From: Bacteroidota bacterium | GTDB taxonomy: Bacteria > Bacteroidota > Bacteroidia > Chitinophagales > Chitinophagaceae | Direction: 5' to 3' | Length of the DNA: 12,987 nt | Assembly (NCBI GenBank): GCA_023429985.1 | Contig: JAEZCV010000096.1 | Location: 1 to 12,987 of the forward strand | Part shown: piece after piece, positions 1 through 6,683 of the stretch | How positions within the stretch are numbered: position 1 is the first letter of the stretch | Layout of the letters: every line of letters begins with the position of its first letter | The notes under the pieces: generated by a model | Database searches by the model: none | What the model saw: only the letters and a program-made list of their open reading frames with translations | What the model was told of the DNA's origin: nothing | Translations under genes and position numbers: made by a program

Positions 1-1040
1 GTATATAAGATGTCTACACCAAACTTCTGAACAATTTCCCAAAACCTGCCGGCATCGGGAAATGTTGGAATGCCTTCAAACATTAAAGTGGTAGCACCTG
101 CAGTTAAAGGACCGTAAATGATATAACTATGTCCGGTTATCCATCCAATATCCGCAGTGCAAAAATGTACCTGGCCGGGGTGGTATTGAAACACGTTTAC
201 AAAAGTATAATTACACCATACCATGTAGCCTGCGGTAGAGTGAACCACACCTTTAGGTTTGCCGGTAGATCCGGAAGTGTACAAAATAAACAGCGGATCT
301 TCTGCATCCATTTCTTCTGCCTCGCAAAATGGATTCCCCTGCGTTTCCACTTTTTTTATTTCATCTTCCCACCAGGCATCGCGTCCTTTGATCATACTCA
401 CCGGCGTTCTTGTATGTGTGCAAACAATAATTCTTTTTACAGAGGGGCATGCAGGCATGGCATCATCAATTACCGATTTAAGAGGAATGGTTTTATTGCC
501 ACGGTAAGCCCCATCCGCAGTTATTACAATGCTTGCCGATGCATCGTTGATCCTGTCGGCAATACTTTGCGCACTGAAGCCTCCAAAGATCACCGAATGA
601 ATGGCGCCAATTCTTGCGCATGCCAGTACAGCAATGGCCAGTTCGGGAATCATGCCCATATACAAACAAACACGATCGCCTTTTTTTACACCGTTATTCT
701 TCAGCACATTGGCAAACTGCATTACTTTAAAATGAAGTTCTTTATAAGTAAGAATGCGATGATCGGATTGGGGATCGTTGGGTTCCCAGATAATGGCAGG
801 TTTGTCGGCCATGTAAACAAGATGCCGGTCGAGGCAGTTTTCGGTGATATTGAGTTTACCGCCAATGAACCATTTTACATCCGGCTCTTTAAAATTCCAT
901 TCAAGCACTTTATCCCATTTCTTCCTCCATTTAAAGTGTTCGGCTATACCTGCCCAGAAAGCTTCGGGTTGTTCAACGCTGTTCTGGTAAGCTCTCTTAT
1001 ATTGTTCGAAATTTTTTACCTGGTAGGGATAGTGCATCAT
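1..1040 (-). CDS. acs: Acetyl-CoA synthetase (AMP-forming), N-terminal part, runs off the left edge
   Basis: The visible 346 residues are roughly the first half of an acetate:CoA ligase (family length about 630-650), which converts acetate, ATP and CoA to acetyl-CoA, AMP and PPi in the cytoplasm. An N-terminal ACAS-type segment (about residues 10-65, with FWAGIAEHFKW) precedes the AMP-binding domain. The phosphate-binding loop YTSGSTGKPKG is at 254-264. Further family blocks are IGAIHSVIFGGFS (144-156), ADGAYRGNK (175-183) and CTADIGWITGHSY (294-306). The acetate-pocket Val-Thr pair of characterised enzymes appears here as Ile301-Thr302. The catalytic C-terminal domain with the acetylated lysine lies outside the window. 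Start: two adjacent ATGs at 1040 and 1037; no ribosome-binding site helps to choose. It is divergent from the MHS transporter across 147 bases, suggesting a shared role in small-carboxylate use. The truncation is the window edge, not a mutation. Confidence 0.96.
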   Translation of the reverse strand, partial: MMHYPYQVKNFEQYKRAYQNSVEQPEAFWAGIAEHFKWRKKWDKVLEWNFKEPDVKWFIGGKLNITENCLDRHLVYMADKPAIIWEPNDPQSDHRILTYKELHFKVMQFANVLKNNGVKKGDRVCLYMGMIPELAIAVLACARIGAIHSVIFGGFSAQSIADRINDASASIVITADGAYRGNKTIPLKSVIDDAMPACPSVKRIIVCTHTRTPVSMIKGRDAWWEDEIKKVETQGNPFCEAEEMDAEDPLFILYTSGSTGKPKGVVHSTAGYMVWCNYTFVNVFQYHPGQVHFCTADIGWITGHSYIIYGPLTAGATTLMFEGIPTFPDAGRFWEIVQKFGVDILY

Positions 1041-1187
1041 ATTTATATTTATTCTCTTTATGCAAGGTCTAAATTGATATTTTTAAAAGATAAATTTATT
1101 GATTTATTAAAGCCCGCGTTCATTCAAAATTGTTCAGGCAGGAAATGTTGGCAACGTACATGATAAACCATTGTTGCTTTTTATAAG
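1041..1187. promoter_or_regulatory. Divergent intergenic region between acs and the MHS transporter
   Basis: This 147-base AT-rich gap must hold the start signals of both divergent genes. It is especially AT-rich at 1041-1110. I searched for the Bacteroidota promoter pattern (TTTG, about 19-21 bases, TAnnTTTG) on both strands and saw no convincing match. Neither start is preceded by a Shine-Dalgarno sequence, which is usual in this phylum. The promoter role is inferred from gene layout only. Confidence 0.4.
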
Positions 1188-2666
1188 ATGAAGAAAAAAA
1201 CTTCGCTCTTCAGCGTTATTGGTGCATCTTCGGTTGGTACAATGATAGAGTGGTACGACTTCTATATTTTCGGAAGCCTGGCCACGGTTATTTCAACAAA
1301 ATTCTTTCCGCAGGATAATCCAACTGCTGCATTTTTAAGCACACTGGCCACCTTTGCTGCAGGTTTTGTGGTAAGGCCTTTCGGTGCTTTATTTTTTGGA
1401 AGACTGGGTGATATCATTGGCCGCAAGTACACCTTTATGGTTACATTGCTGCTGATGGGTGGTGCCACATTTTTAATTGGATGCGTGCCTTCCTATGAAA
1501 CCATTGGTTTTGCCGCTCCTTTAATTATTCTTGTGTTAAGGCTTTTGCAGGGACTTGCGCTGGGTGGTGAGTACGGAGGTGCTGCTACCTATGTTGCCGA
1601 ACACTCTCCCGATAAAAGAAGAGGATTTCTTACCTCATGGATTCAAACCACGGCAACAGCAGGCTTGTTTATTTCCCTGCTTGTTATCATGGGAACGCGA
1701 AACATTTTATCTGTTGAACAATTTGATGAATGGGGATGGAGGGTGCCTTTCTGGCTTTCCATTGTGATGGTTCTTGTGTCATATCTCATTAGAAGAAAAA
1801 TGAGCGAATCGCCTGTTTTTGAAAAAGCAAAAGCAAGTGGCAAAACATCAGCCAATCCATTAAAAGAAAGTTTCGGAAATAAATACAATTTCAAATTTGT
1901 TTTGCTTGCCTTGTTTGGCGCAGTGATGGGGCAGGGCGTTATATGGTACACTGGCCAGTTTTATGCCATGAGCTTTATGGAAAAAACCATGCATGTTGAT
2001 AAAGAGCAGGTAGACAGCCTTATGTTTCTTGCACTGATGATGGGCACACCTTTCTTTCTTTTTTTTGGATGGCTGAGCGATAAGATCGGGCGAAAATGGA
2101 TTATGATGGCAGGCATGCTGATAGCCATTCTTTCCTATCGCCCTATTTATGAAAGCATGTACCAGTCGGCCAATGTGAGTAATAAAACCGAGATCGTTGA
2201 AAAGAGAACAATGGCCACGAATATTGAAGTGGACAAAAATCCTGCTACAACCCGTTATTATACCGATGGAACAACCATTATAACTACAGCATCTTCAACA
2301 GGTGGAATTGAAAATGCATCAACCATTGTAAGAGTGGGTAATGGAGTGAAATGGCATTTAACATGGATGGTGTTTATACAGGTAATTTTTGTAACCATGG
2401 TTTATGGACCTATTGCTGCCTTTCTTGTAGAAATGTTTCCAACACGCATCAGGTATACTTCCATGAGTTTACCTTATCATATTGGGAATGGAGTATTTGG
2501 AGGATTGCTTCCGGCAGTGGCAACTTACCTTGTTACCAATGCGCAAACTTCCGGTTCAGAACAATGGTATCTCCAGGGATTATGGTACCCCATGGGTGTT
2601 GCTGCCGTTTGCCTGGTAATTGGGATTATTTATATTAATGGGAAAGACCGGAGCATTGACGATTAA
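1188..2666 (+). CDS. MHS-family (major facilitator) metabolite:H+ symporter
   Basis: A 492-residue inner-membrane transporter of the metabolite:H+ symporter group (relatives include ProP, KgtP and ShiA), which imports organic acids or compatible solutes with protons. Family marks are GTMIEWYDFYIFG (17-29), motif A GRLGDIIGRK (71-80) with its second-half copy GWLSDKIGRK (294-303), RLLQGLALGGEYGGA (118-132) followed by AEHSPDKRRG (137-146), and FPTRIRYT (417-424) near the C-terminus. About 12 membrane helices are visible. It exceeds the usual 420-450 residues because of a hydrophilic, Thr/Ser/Asn-rich segment at about 320-388 in the second half. The neighbouring acetyl-CoA synthetase makes acetate or another short carboxylate a plausible substrate, but this is inference from context; the sequence does not fix the substrate. 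The small gene at 2676 starts 9 bases after its stop and is probably co-transcribed. Confidence 0.9.
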   Translation: MKKKTSLFSVIGASSVGTMIEWYDFYIFGSLATVISTKFFPQDNPTAAFLSTLATFAAGFVVRPFGALFFGRLGDIIGRKYTFMVTLLLMGGATFLIGCVPSYETIGFAAPLIILVLRLLQGLALGGEYGGAATYVAEHSPDKRRGFLTSWIQTTATAGLFISLLVIMGTRNILSVEQFDEWGWRVPFWLSIVMVLVSYLIRRKMSESPVFEKAKASGKTSANPLKESFGNKYNFKFVLLALFGAVMGQGVIWYTGQFYAMSFMEKTMHVDKEQVDSLMFLALMMGTPFFLFFGWLSDKIGRKWIMMAGMLIAILSYRPIYESMYQSANVSNKTEIVEKRTMATNIEVDKNPATTRYYTDGTTIITTASSTGGIENASTIVRVGNGVKWHLTWMVFIQVIFVTMVYGPIAAFLVEMFPTRIRYTSMSLPYHIGNGVFGGLLPAVATYLVTNAQTSGSEQWYLQGLWYPMGVAAVCLVIGIIYINGKDRSIDD

Positions 2667-2675
2667 AAAAATTAT

Positions 2676-2897
2676 ATGAACACGATCAGAAAATATGGTG
2701 GTTTGCTCTGGATAGCCCTGGGTGTAATTACAGGCTATTATGGTTATACAGTTTTAGGAATACCTAAACTGGCATCCGGAAAACAGGAAGACCTGGTGTT
2801 TGGAATCATTATCTGTTTTGTGCTGCTGCCAATAATTGTAGGCGGATTACTGGTGTTTGGAAAATTTGCGCTTCAACGTGAATACGATGAAGATTAA
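2676..2897 (+). CDS. Small two-helix membrane protein downstream of the MHS transporter
   Basis: A 73-residue protein with two hydrophobic helices (about 8-28 and 41-63) joined by a short loop GIPKLASGKQEDLVFG, and a charged C-terminus ending in REYDED. No signal peptide, catalytic motif or metal site is visible. It starts 9 bases after the transporter stop codon and is followed directly by a terminator, so the two form one transcription unit. Small membrane proteins in this position may stabilise or modulate the transporter; this is inference from position. I think it belongs to a small uncharacterised family (possibly DUF6814), but could not verify this. The tight linkage, sensible hydrophobic pattern and terminator support a real gene. 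Confidence 0.82.
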   Translation: MNTIRKYGGLLWIALGVITGYYGYTVLGIPKLASGKQEDLVFGIIICFVLLPIIVGGLLVFGKFALQREYDED

Positions 2898-2930
2898 AAA
2901 AAATCCCCTCTTTTGGAGGGGATAATATTT
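2896..2930 (+). terminator. Intrinsic terminator of the transporter unit
   Basis: A perfect 8-bp stem, ATCCCCTC (2903-2910) with GAGGGGAT (2916-2923), closes on the loop TTTTG and is followed by AATATTTT. The A-run at 2896-2902 would also give a U-run for leftward transcription, so it may work in both directions. It begins immediately after the TAA of the small membrane protein gene. Confidence 0.9.
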
Positions 2931-3073
2931 TCAGGCAGTCAAAACTTGGTTTAGGTTTTCATTATTGGACGCCTGGGTTTTCTAGGACTGGATCAATAGT
3001 TTTCAACGGATCGGACGAAAAACGGACTTCAGTGGATTTGGATTGGTTTTAAAAGATCTGGATGATTTGGTTT

Positions 3074-3099
3074 TTGTTAATTGGATATTGAATTAACAA
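3074..3099. repeat. AT-rich inverted repeat (hairpin)
   Basis: TTGTTAATT (3074-3082) and AATTAACAA (3091-3099) are exact reverse complements separated by 8 bases. The stem is AT-rich and has no strong U-run on either side, so a protein-binding dyad or an RNA hairpin is as likely as a terminator. Confidence 0.5.
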
Positions 3100-3241
3100 T
3101 ACAAACTTAGCCCTGATTATCAGTGAAAACAATAGAAGAAATAACCTGTTTTTGAATTACGGTTTTTACTTAGGCCTTAGTAGATCTACGATAGGTAATT
3201 TAAGCGCCTGATTTAGAGGTAGTTTTCGACGAAATGGGCAA

Positions 3242-3271
3242 AAAAAAAGCCGGATAGAAATCCAGCCTCGT
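3242..3271 (-). terminator. Leftward intrinsic terminator-like hairpin
   Basis: Read on the minus strand, GGCTGGAT (3261-3268 region), a TTCT loop and ATCCGGC form a stem of 7-9 pairs including G-T wobbles, followed directly by a run of at least eight T (the A-run at 3241-3248 on the plus strand). This is the standard intrinsic terminator layout. The only gene it could serve is the tiny lipoprotein ending at 3542, about 270 bases upstream, or an unannotated small RNA starting nearer. Confidence 0.6.
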
Positions 3272-3541
3272 GTAAAATCCAATATCCTATGAAAAACCGA
3301 GACAAAGATGGGGGTGAAATGATTAATAAACAATAGTAAAACTACTAGTTTGAAAAAAAATGTTTTAAATTGATGAAAACCATGGATGAATTGTGAATAA
3401 GTTGGCAACCTGCGATTATGAAATTTAGAAAATCTGTATATGTCTGTACCAGGAGGCTAGCCTAAATGAAGAAAAGTGAACGAATTCATTTACCTGCCTG
3501 GCTTGAATTGCAGTAATGCTGCCAGATTATAATTCTATAAT

Positions 3542-3733
3542 TTAATAATTGCTATCTCCAATTGAGTCAGGAACAATAACAGAATCCTTTGAAATGCTCA
3601 TGCTGTCTGGTATGGCCTGTTCAGGAGAATGTGTTTCTGAAGGATTTTCCAATGTGTTGTTTGTATTTGCTTCCTCATCATTGCAGGAAACGAAAATCAA
3701 TCCCAGTATAAATAGTTTTGCAAGCATTTTCAT
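3542..3733 (-). CDS. Tiny acidic lipoprotein, unknown function
   Basis: A 63-residue predicted lipoprotein. Residues 1-16 form a lysine-containing n-region and a hydrophobic core ending in the lipobox FVSC with Cys17. The mature part of 46 residues is polar, acidic and rich in Ser, Asn, Pro and Asp (NDEEANTNN, then DSMSISKDSVIVPDS), so it is probably disordered. No domain is recognised. It is transcribed away from nosZ, with a 308-base gap between the starts. The start ATG at 3733 gives MKM; the ATG at 3727 would also work. The well-formed signal peptide argues for a real gene, but the length is small and no homologue is recognised, so some doubt remains. Confidence 0.6.
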   Translation of the reverse strand: MKMLAKLFILGLIFVSCNDEEANTNNTLENPSETHSPEQAIPDSMSISKDSVIVPDSIGDSNY

Positions 3734-4041
3734 ATCATTATTTATGCAAAATGCCTGCCAGCCGGTTTATGAATACTGATGAGATTGCAAATCAATTAAA
3801 ATCCATCGCATGTGATTTTCATCCATTAATTATTATTATTTTGGAGGGGCGGCAAAAAATTGCACGCTTCCTTTAACCAACCAAAATCAAAGCTGTTGTT
3901 ATTCTTATATCCATCTTCTTCAATTGGTTTTTTATCTGGTATACAACACGTGGTTAAGCAGCCGCCTTAATTATGATAATCACTATATTCGCTATATAAC
4001 AGTGATGCTTAATTGATTTCTTTTATCCTCAAATTATTTTT
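3734..4041. promoter_or_regulatory. Region upstream of the nos operon, with an operator-like dyad
   Basis: This 308-base gap between the tiny lipoprotein gene and nosZ must carry the operon's start signals. The clearest structure is an inverted repeat, ATCACT (3979-3984) and AGTGAT (4001-4006), 16 bases apart, with ATAT pairs inside; it ends about 35 bases before the nosZ ATG. A TTGAT half-site of the Crp/Fnr type follows at 4013-4017, without a matching second half at the usual spacing. An ATT repeat lies at about 3829-3840. No clean TAnnTTTG promoter element was seen. No ribosome-binding site precedes nosZ. Confidence 0.45.
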
Positions 4042-6084
4042 ATGAAACTTAGCCTGTTGCTTTCAACTTCATTAAAGATCTGTTTTCTTCTTTTCCTGTT
4101 TCAATCCTGTAAACCAAAAGGCGCCGAATCGGCTGTAAGTGGTGATGCCGCTGCTGCCGTTTATGTAGCTCCGGGTAAACACGATGAATTTTATAACATT
4201 GTTTCAGGTGGTTTTAATGGTCAGATAAGTGTATATGGACTTCCTTCGGGCCGTCATATCCGCATCATTCCTGTTTTTTCGGTTCATCCCGAAAATGGTT
4301 ATGGATTTAGTGAAGAAACCAAGCCAATGCTCAACACCGCCCATGGCTGGGTTCCATGGGATGATTTGCACCACATTTCTCTTTCCACAACAAATGGCGA
4401 GCACGATGGAAGATGGGCCTTTGCCAATGGTAACAATACGCCTCGCATTGCCCGCATAGACCTTAAAAATTTTAAAACAGTTGAAATTCTTGAAATACCA
4501 AACAGTGCCGGTAATCACGCTTCTCCTTACATTACCGAGAATACAGAATATGTTGTAGCAGCAACCCGCTTTAGTGTGCCCATATTAAATAACCAGGATG
4601 TTTCTATCAGTTCCTATAAAGAAAATTTCAAAGGAACTGTAAGCTTTATTAATGTTGACCAGACAACGGGCCGCATGAAAATTGCTTTCCAGATTCTTAC
4701 GCCCGGTGTAAACTTCGATCTTTCAAGGGCCGGTAAAGGACCTTCCCACGGATGGTTCTTCTTCAGCTGTTATAATTCAGAACAGGCCAACACCCTGCTG
4801 GAAGTAAATGCTTCGGCAAGAGATAAGGATTTCATTATGGCTGTAAACTGGAAAAAAGCAGAAGAATATATCAAAGCAGGTAAAGGAAAACGTACCCCTG
4901 CTCCCCATGCTTCCAATGTTCTGGATGAACATTCACACACTGCTACTTCCACCATCAATTCCGAAGTGCTGGTACTTGATCCCAAAGAAAATCCCGATAT
5001 CATTTATTTCATCCCCTGTCCTAAATCACCGCATGGAACTGATGTTGATCCTTCAGGAGAATATATTGTAGCTAGTGGTAAGCTGGCCGCCACCATTCCT
5101 GTGTTTTCGTTCCAGAAAATACAACAGGCCATAGCCAATAAAAATTTCGAAGGTGAATACGATGGTCACCCTGTATTAAAATACGATGCAGTGCTGCATG
5201 GTGAAGTGGCCAAACCCGGTCTCGGGCCTTTACATACAGAATTTGATGAAAAAGGAAATGCTTACACCTCCATGTTCGTATCATCGGAAATTGTAAAATG
5301 GTCGGTGAAAGATCTTAAGGTGCTCGATCGCGTTCCTACCTATTATTCTATCGGTCACTTATCTGTTGCAGGTGGTCCTACAAAGCAACCTTATGGAAAA
5401 TATATGGTGGCTTATAATAAGATCACCAAAGACCGTTACCTGCCTGTAGGTCCCGAACTCCCGCAAAGTGCTCAACTATATGATATCAGTGGCGATAAAA
5501 TGAAACTTCTCCTGGATTTCCCCACGATTGGCGAACCGCATTATGCAGAAGCAATTCTTGCCAGCAAAGTGGCTCCAAACACACTTAAAATTTACAGGAT
5601 AGAAGATAATACCCATCCCTATGTTACCAAGGGTGAAGGGCAGGCTCGTGTTGAACGCCGTGGTAATAAAGTGCATGTTTATATGACGGCTATCAGGTCG
5701 CACCTGGCACCGGATAATATAGAAGGAATAAGAGTGGGCGATTCGGTTTTCTTCCATGTAACCAATCTTGAACAGGACTGGGATGTACCCCATGGTTTTG
5801 CCATCAAGCATGCCAATAACGCCGAGATACTGATTATGCCGGGAGAAACGCAAACACTTGCTTTTCGTCCCGACAGGGCTGGTATTTACCCGTTTTATTG
5901 TACCGATTTCTGCTCGGCACTACACCAGGAAATGCAGGGTTACCTGAGGGTGTCTCCGGCAGGAAGCAATGTACCACTAAGGTTTGGTACGGGTTCTACC
6001 GCTCCGCGCGATTCAATTAACCAGGGCCGTGCGGCAGCCGATACGGCAGGAAGAAGAACAGCAGATACTTCTGCACCGCGGTAA
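4042..6084 (+). CDS. nosZ: Nitrous-oxide reductase, clade II (Sec-exported), probable lipoprotein
   Basis: This 680-residue periplasmic multicopper enzyme reduces N2O to N2, the last step of denitrification or an independent N2O respiration. The N-terminus is a Sec signal of hydrophobic residues ending FLFQSC (Cys23), with no twin-arginine motif; this places it in clade II and suggests lipid anchoring. A seven-bladed propeller domain follows. The seven expected CuZ histidines are visible: His110-His111 in DDLHH, His159 (GNHA), His331 (SPHGTD), His398 (GPLHTE), His439 (IGHLS) and His500 (GEPH). The C-terminal cupredoxin domain (about 540-637) carries the CuA ligands His584, Cys620, Cys624, His628 and Met631 in YCTDFCSALHQEM; Asp622 sits where clade I enzymes have Trp. 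A polar Ala/Thr/Arg-rich tail (about 640-680) follows. It heads the nos operon; the next gene starts 20 bases downstream. Confidence 0.98.
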   Translation: MKLSLLLSTSLKICFLLFLFQSCKPKGAESAVSGDAAAAVYVAPGKHDEFYNIVSGGFNGQISVYGLPSGRHIRIIPVFSVHPENGYGFSEETKPMLNTAHGWVPWDDLHHISLSTTNGEHDGRWAFANGNNTPRIARIDLKNFKTVEILEIPNSAGNHASPYITENTEYVVAATRFSVPILNNQDVSISSYKENFKGTVSFINVDQTTGRMKIAFQILTPGVNFDLSRAGKGPSHGWFFFSCYNSEQANTLLEVNASARDKDFIMAVNWKKAEEYIKAGKGKRTPAPHASNVLDEHSHTATSTINSEVLVLDPKENPDIIYFIPCPKSPHGTDVDPSGEYIVASGKLAATIPVFSFQKIQQAIANKNFEGEYDGHPVLKYDAVLHGEVAKPGLGPLHTEFDEKGNAYTSMFVSSEIVKWSVKDLKVLDRVPTYYSIGHLSVAGGPTKQPYGKYMVAYNKITKDRYLPVGPELPQSAQLYDISGDKMKLLLDFPTIGEPHYAEAILASKVAPNTLKIYRIEDNTHPYVTKGEGQARVERRGNKVHVYMTAIRSHLAPDNIEGIRVGDSVFFHVTNLEQDWDVPHGFAIKHANNAEILIMPGETQTLAFRPDRAGIYPFYCTDFCSALHQEMQGYLRVSPAGSNVPLRFGTGSTAPRDSINQGRAAADTAGRRTADTSAPR

Positions 6085-6104
6085 TTGATTAAAAAAAATA
6101 GCTA

Positions 6105-6683
6105 TTGAGTACAATATCCAGAATCATTATAGCAATTGCGGCATTGAGCCTGGTATTAACCTATTTCCTGCCCTTTTGGTTCATATACCTGATTGCGCCT
6201 CAGTACCCGGAAGGACTGAGCATGGAGATATGGCTGAACCGTTTAGAAGGGCAGGTTCAGATCATTAATGGTTTGAACCATTACATAGGAATGGCACCCA
6301 TTAGTGAAGAAATGTTTCCCGAGCTCACCTTCCTGGTTTATATAGTGGGCATATATATTTTACTGGGCCTAATTGTAGCTTTTATAGGTAAACGAAAGCT
6401 GCTTTTCGGATATATAATCCTCACCATCATTGGTGCCATCGTTGCCATGATAGATATGTACCAGTGGGGTTATAAATACGGACATAATCTCGATCCTACA
6501 GCACCCATCCAGGTGCCCGGATTATCATACCAGCCTCCACTTATCGGGCATAAGAAATTATTGAATTTCGATGCCTATTCTTATCCCGATACAGGAGGCT
6601 GGATCTTTGTTGGCGCCTTTGTTATTTTTGTATTGGTATGGTTCGTTGAATGGCGCCGCCATAAAAAATTAATTAAAGTATGA
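6105..6683 (+). CDS. Polytopic membrane protein of the clade II nos cluster (NosB-like candidate)
   Basis: A 192-residue inner-membrane protein with four predicted helices (about 7-30, 75-94, 98-117 and 165-183). Between the first two, a soluble loop holds LNRLEGQVQIINGLNHYIGM (44-63), with His59 and Met63. A second loop (about 118-163) holds YGHNLDP and LIGHKKLLNFDAYSYP, with His127 and His149. These loops, rich in His and Met, could contact copper, but that is inference. Clade II nos clusters usually carry a membrane protein called NosB next to nosZ, and position and topology fit; its biochemical role is not established. Start: an in-frame TAG at 6099 excludes an upstream start and the first in-frame ATG is deep inside (M40), so TTG at 6105 is the likely start. 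The stop overlaps the nosL start as ATGA. Confidence 0.8.
   Translation: MSTISRIIIAIAALSLVLTYFLPFWFIYLIAPQYPEGLSMEIWLNRLEGQVQIINGLNHYIGMAPISEEMFPELTFLVYIVGIYILLGLIVAFIGKRKLLFGYIILTIIGAIVAMIDMYQWGYKYGHNLDPTAPIQVPGLSYQPPLIGHKKLLNFDAYSYPDTGGWIFVGAFVIFVLVWFVEWRRHKKLIKV

Larger units (their letters stand above)
2931..3541. other. Gene-poor intergenic stretch of about 610 bases
   Basis: I find no convincing coding gene here on either strand. An open frame of about 80 codons at 3166-3408 (minus) is Phe/Leu/Ile-rich with no family motif, and runs through a terminator-like hairpin. What can be seen is a cluster of GGA triplets on the plus strand (about 2984-3086), a 9-bp AT-rich hairpin (3074-3099), a leftward terminator-like hairpin (3242-3271) and short palindromes such as AGGCTAGCCT near 3454. 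No tRNA, rRNA, tmRNA, SRP RNA or RNase P RNA core motif was recognised. It may hold an untranslated transcript or be decayed sequence. Confidence 0.6.

Noticed and set aside
129..1163. Long plus-strand open frame of 344 codons
   Set aside because: It is the antisense shadow of the acetyl-CoA synthetase gene: the minus strand gives clear AMP-binding motifs, while the plus frame has none and is rich in Phe, His, Cys and Ile.
3289..3336. A 15-codon plus-strand mini-ORF (MKNRDKDGGEMINKQ)
   Set aside because: No gene follows that it could lead, and no promoter or ribosome-binding site is visible; such a length is expected by chance.
3392..3400. DnaA-box-like TGTGAATAA in an AT-rich area (possible origin)
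   Set aside because: Only a single box is seen and about one such match is expected by chance in a window of this size; no dnaA or other origin-linked genes are nearby.
3166..3408. Minus-strand frame of 80 codons in the gene-poor stretch
   Set aside because: Phe/Leu-rich product with no motif, and the frame runs through a terminator-like hairpin with a T-run.
3549..3779. Plus-strand frame of 76 codons opposite the tiny lipoprotein
   Set aside because: The minus-strand reading has a well-formed lipoprotein signal peptide; the plus frame has no recognisable features.
5476..5853. Minus-strand frame of 125 codons inside nosZ
   Set aside because: Antisense to the conserved CuZ and CuA coding region, with no motif of its own.
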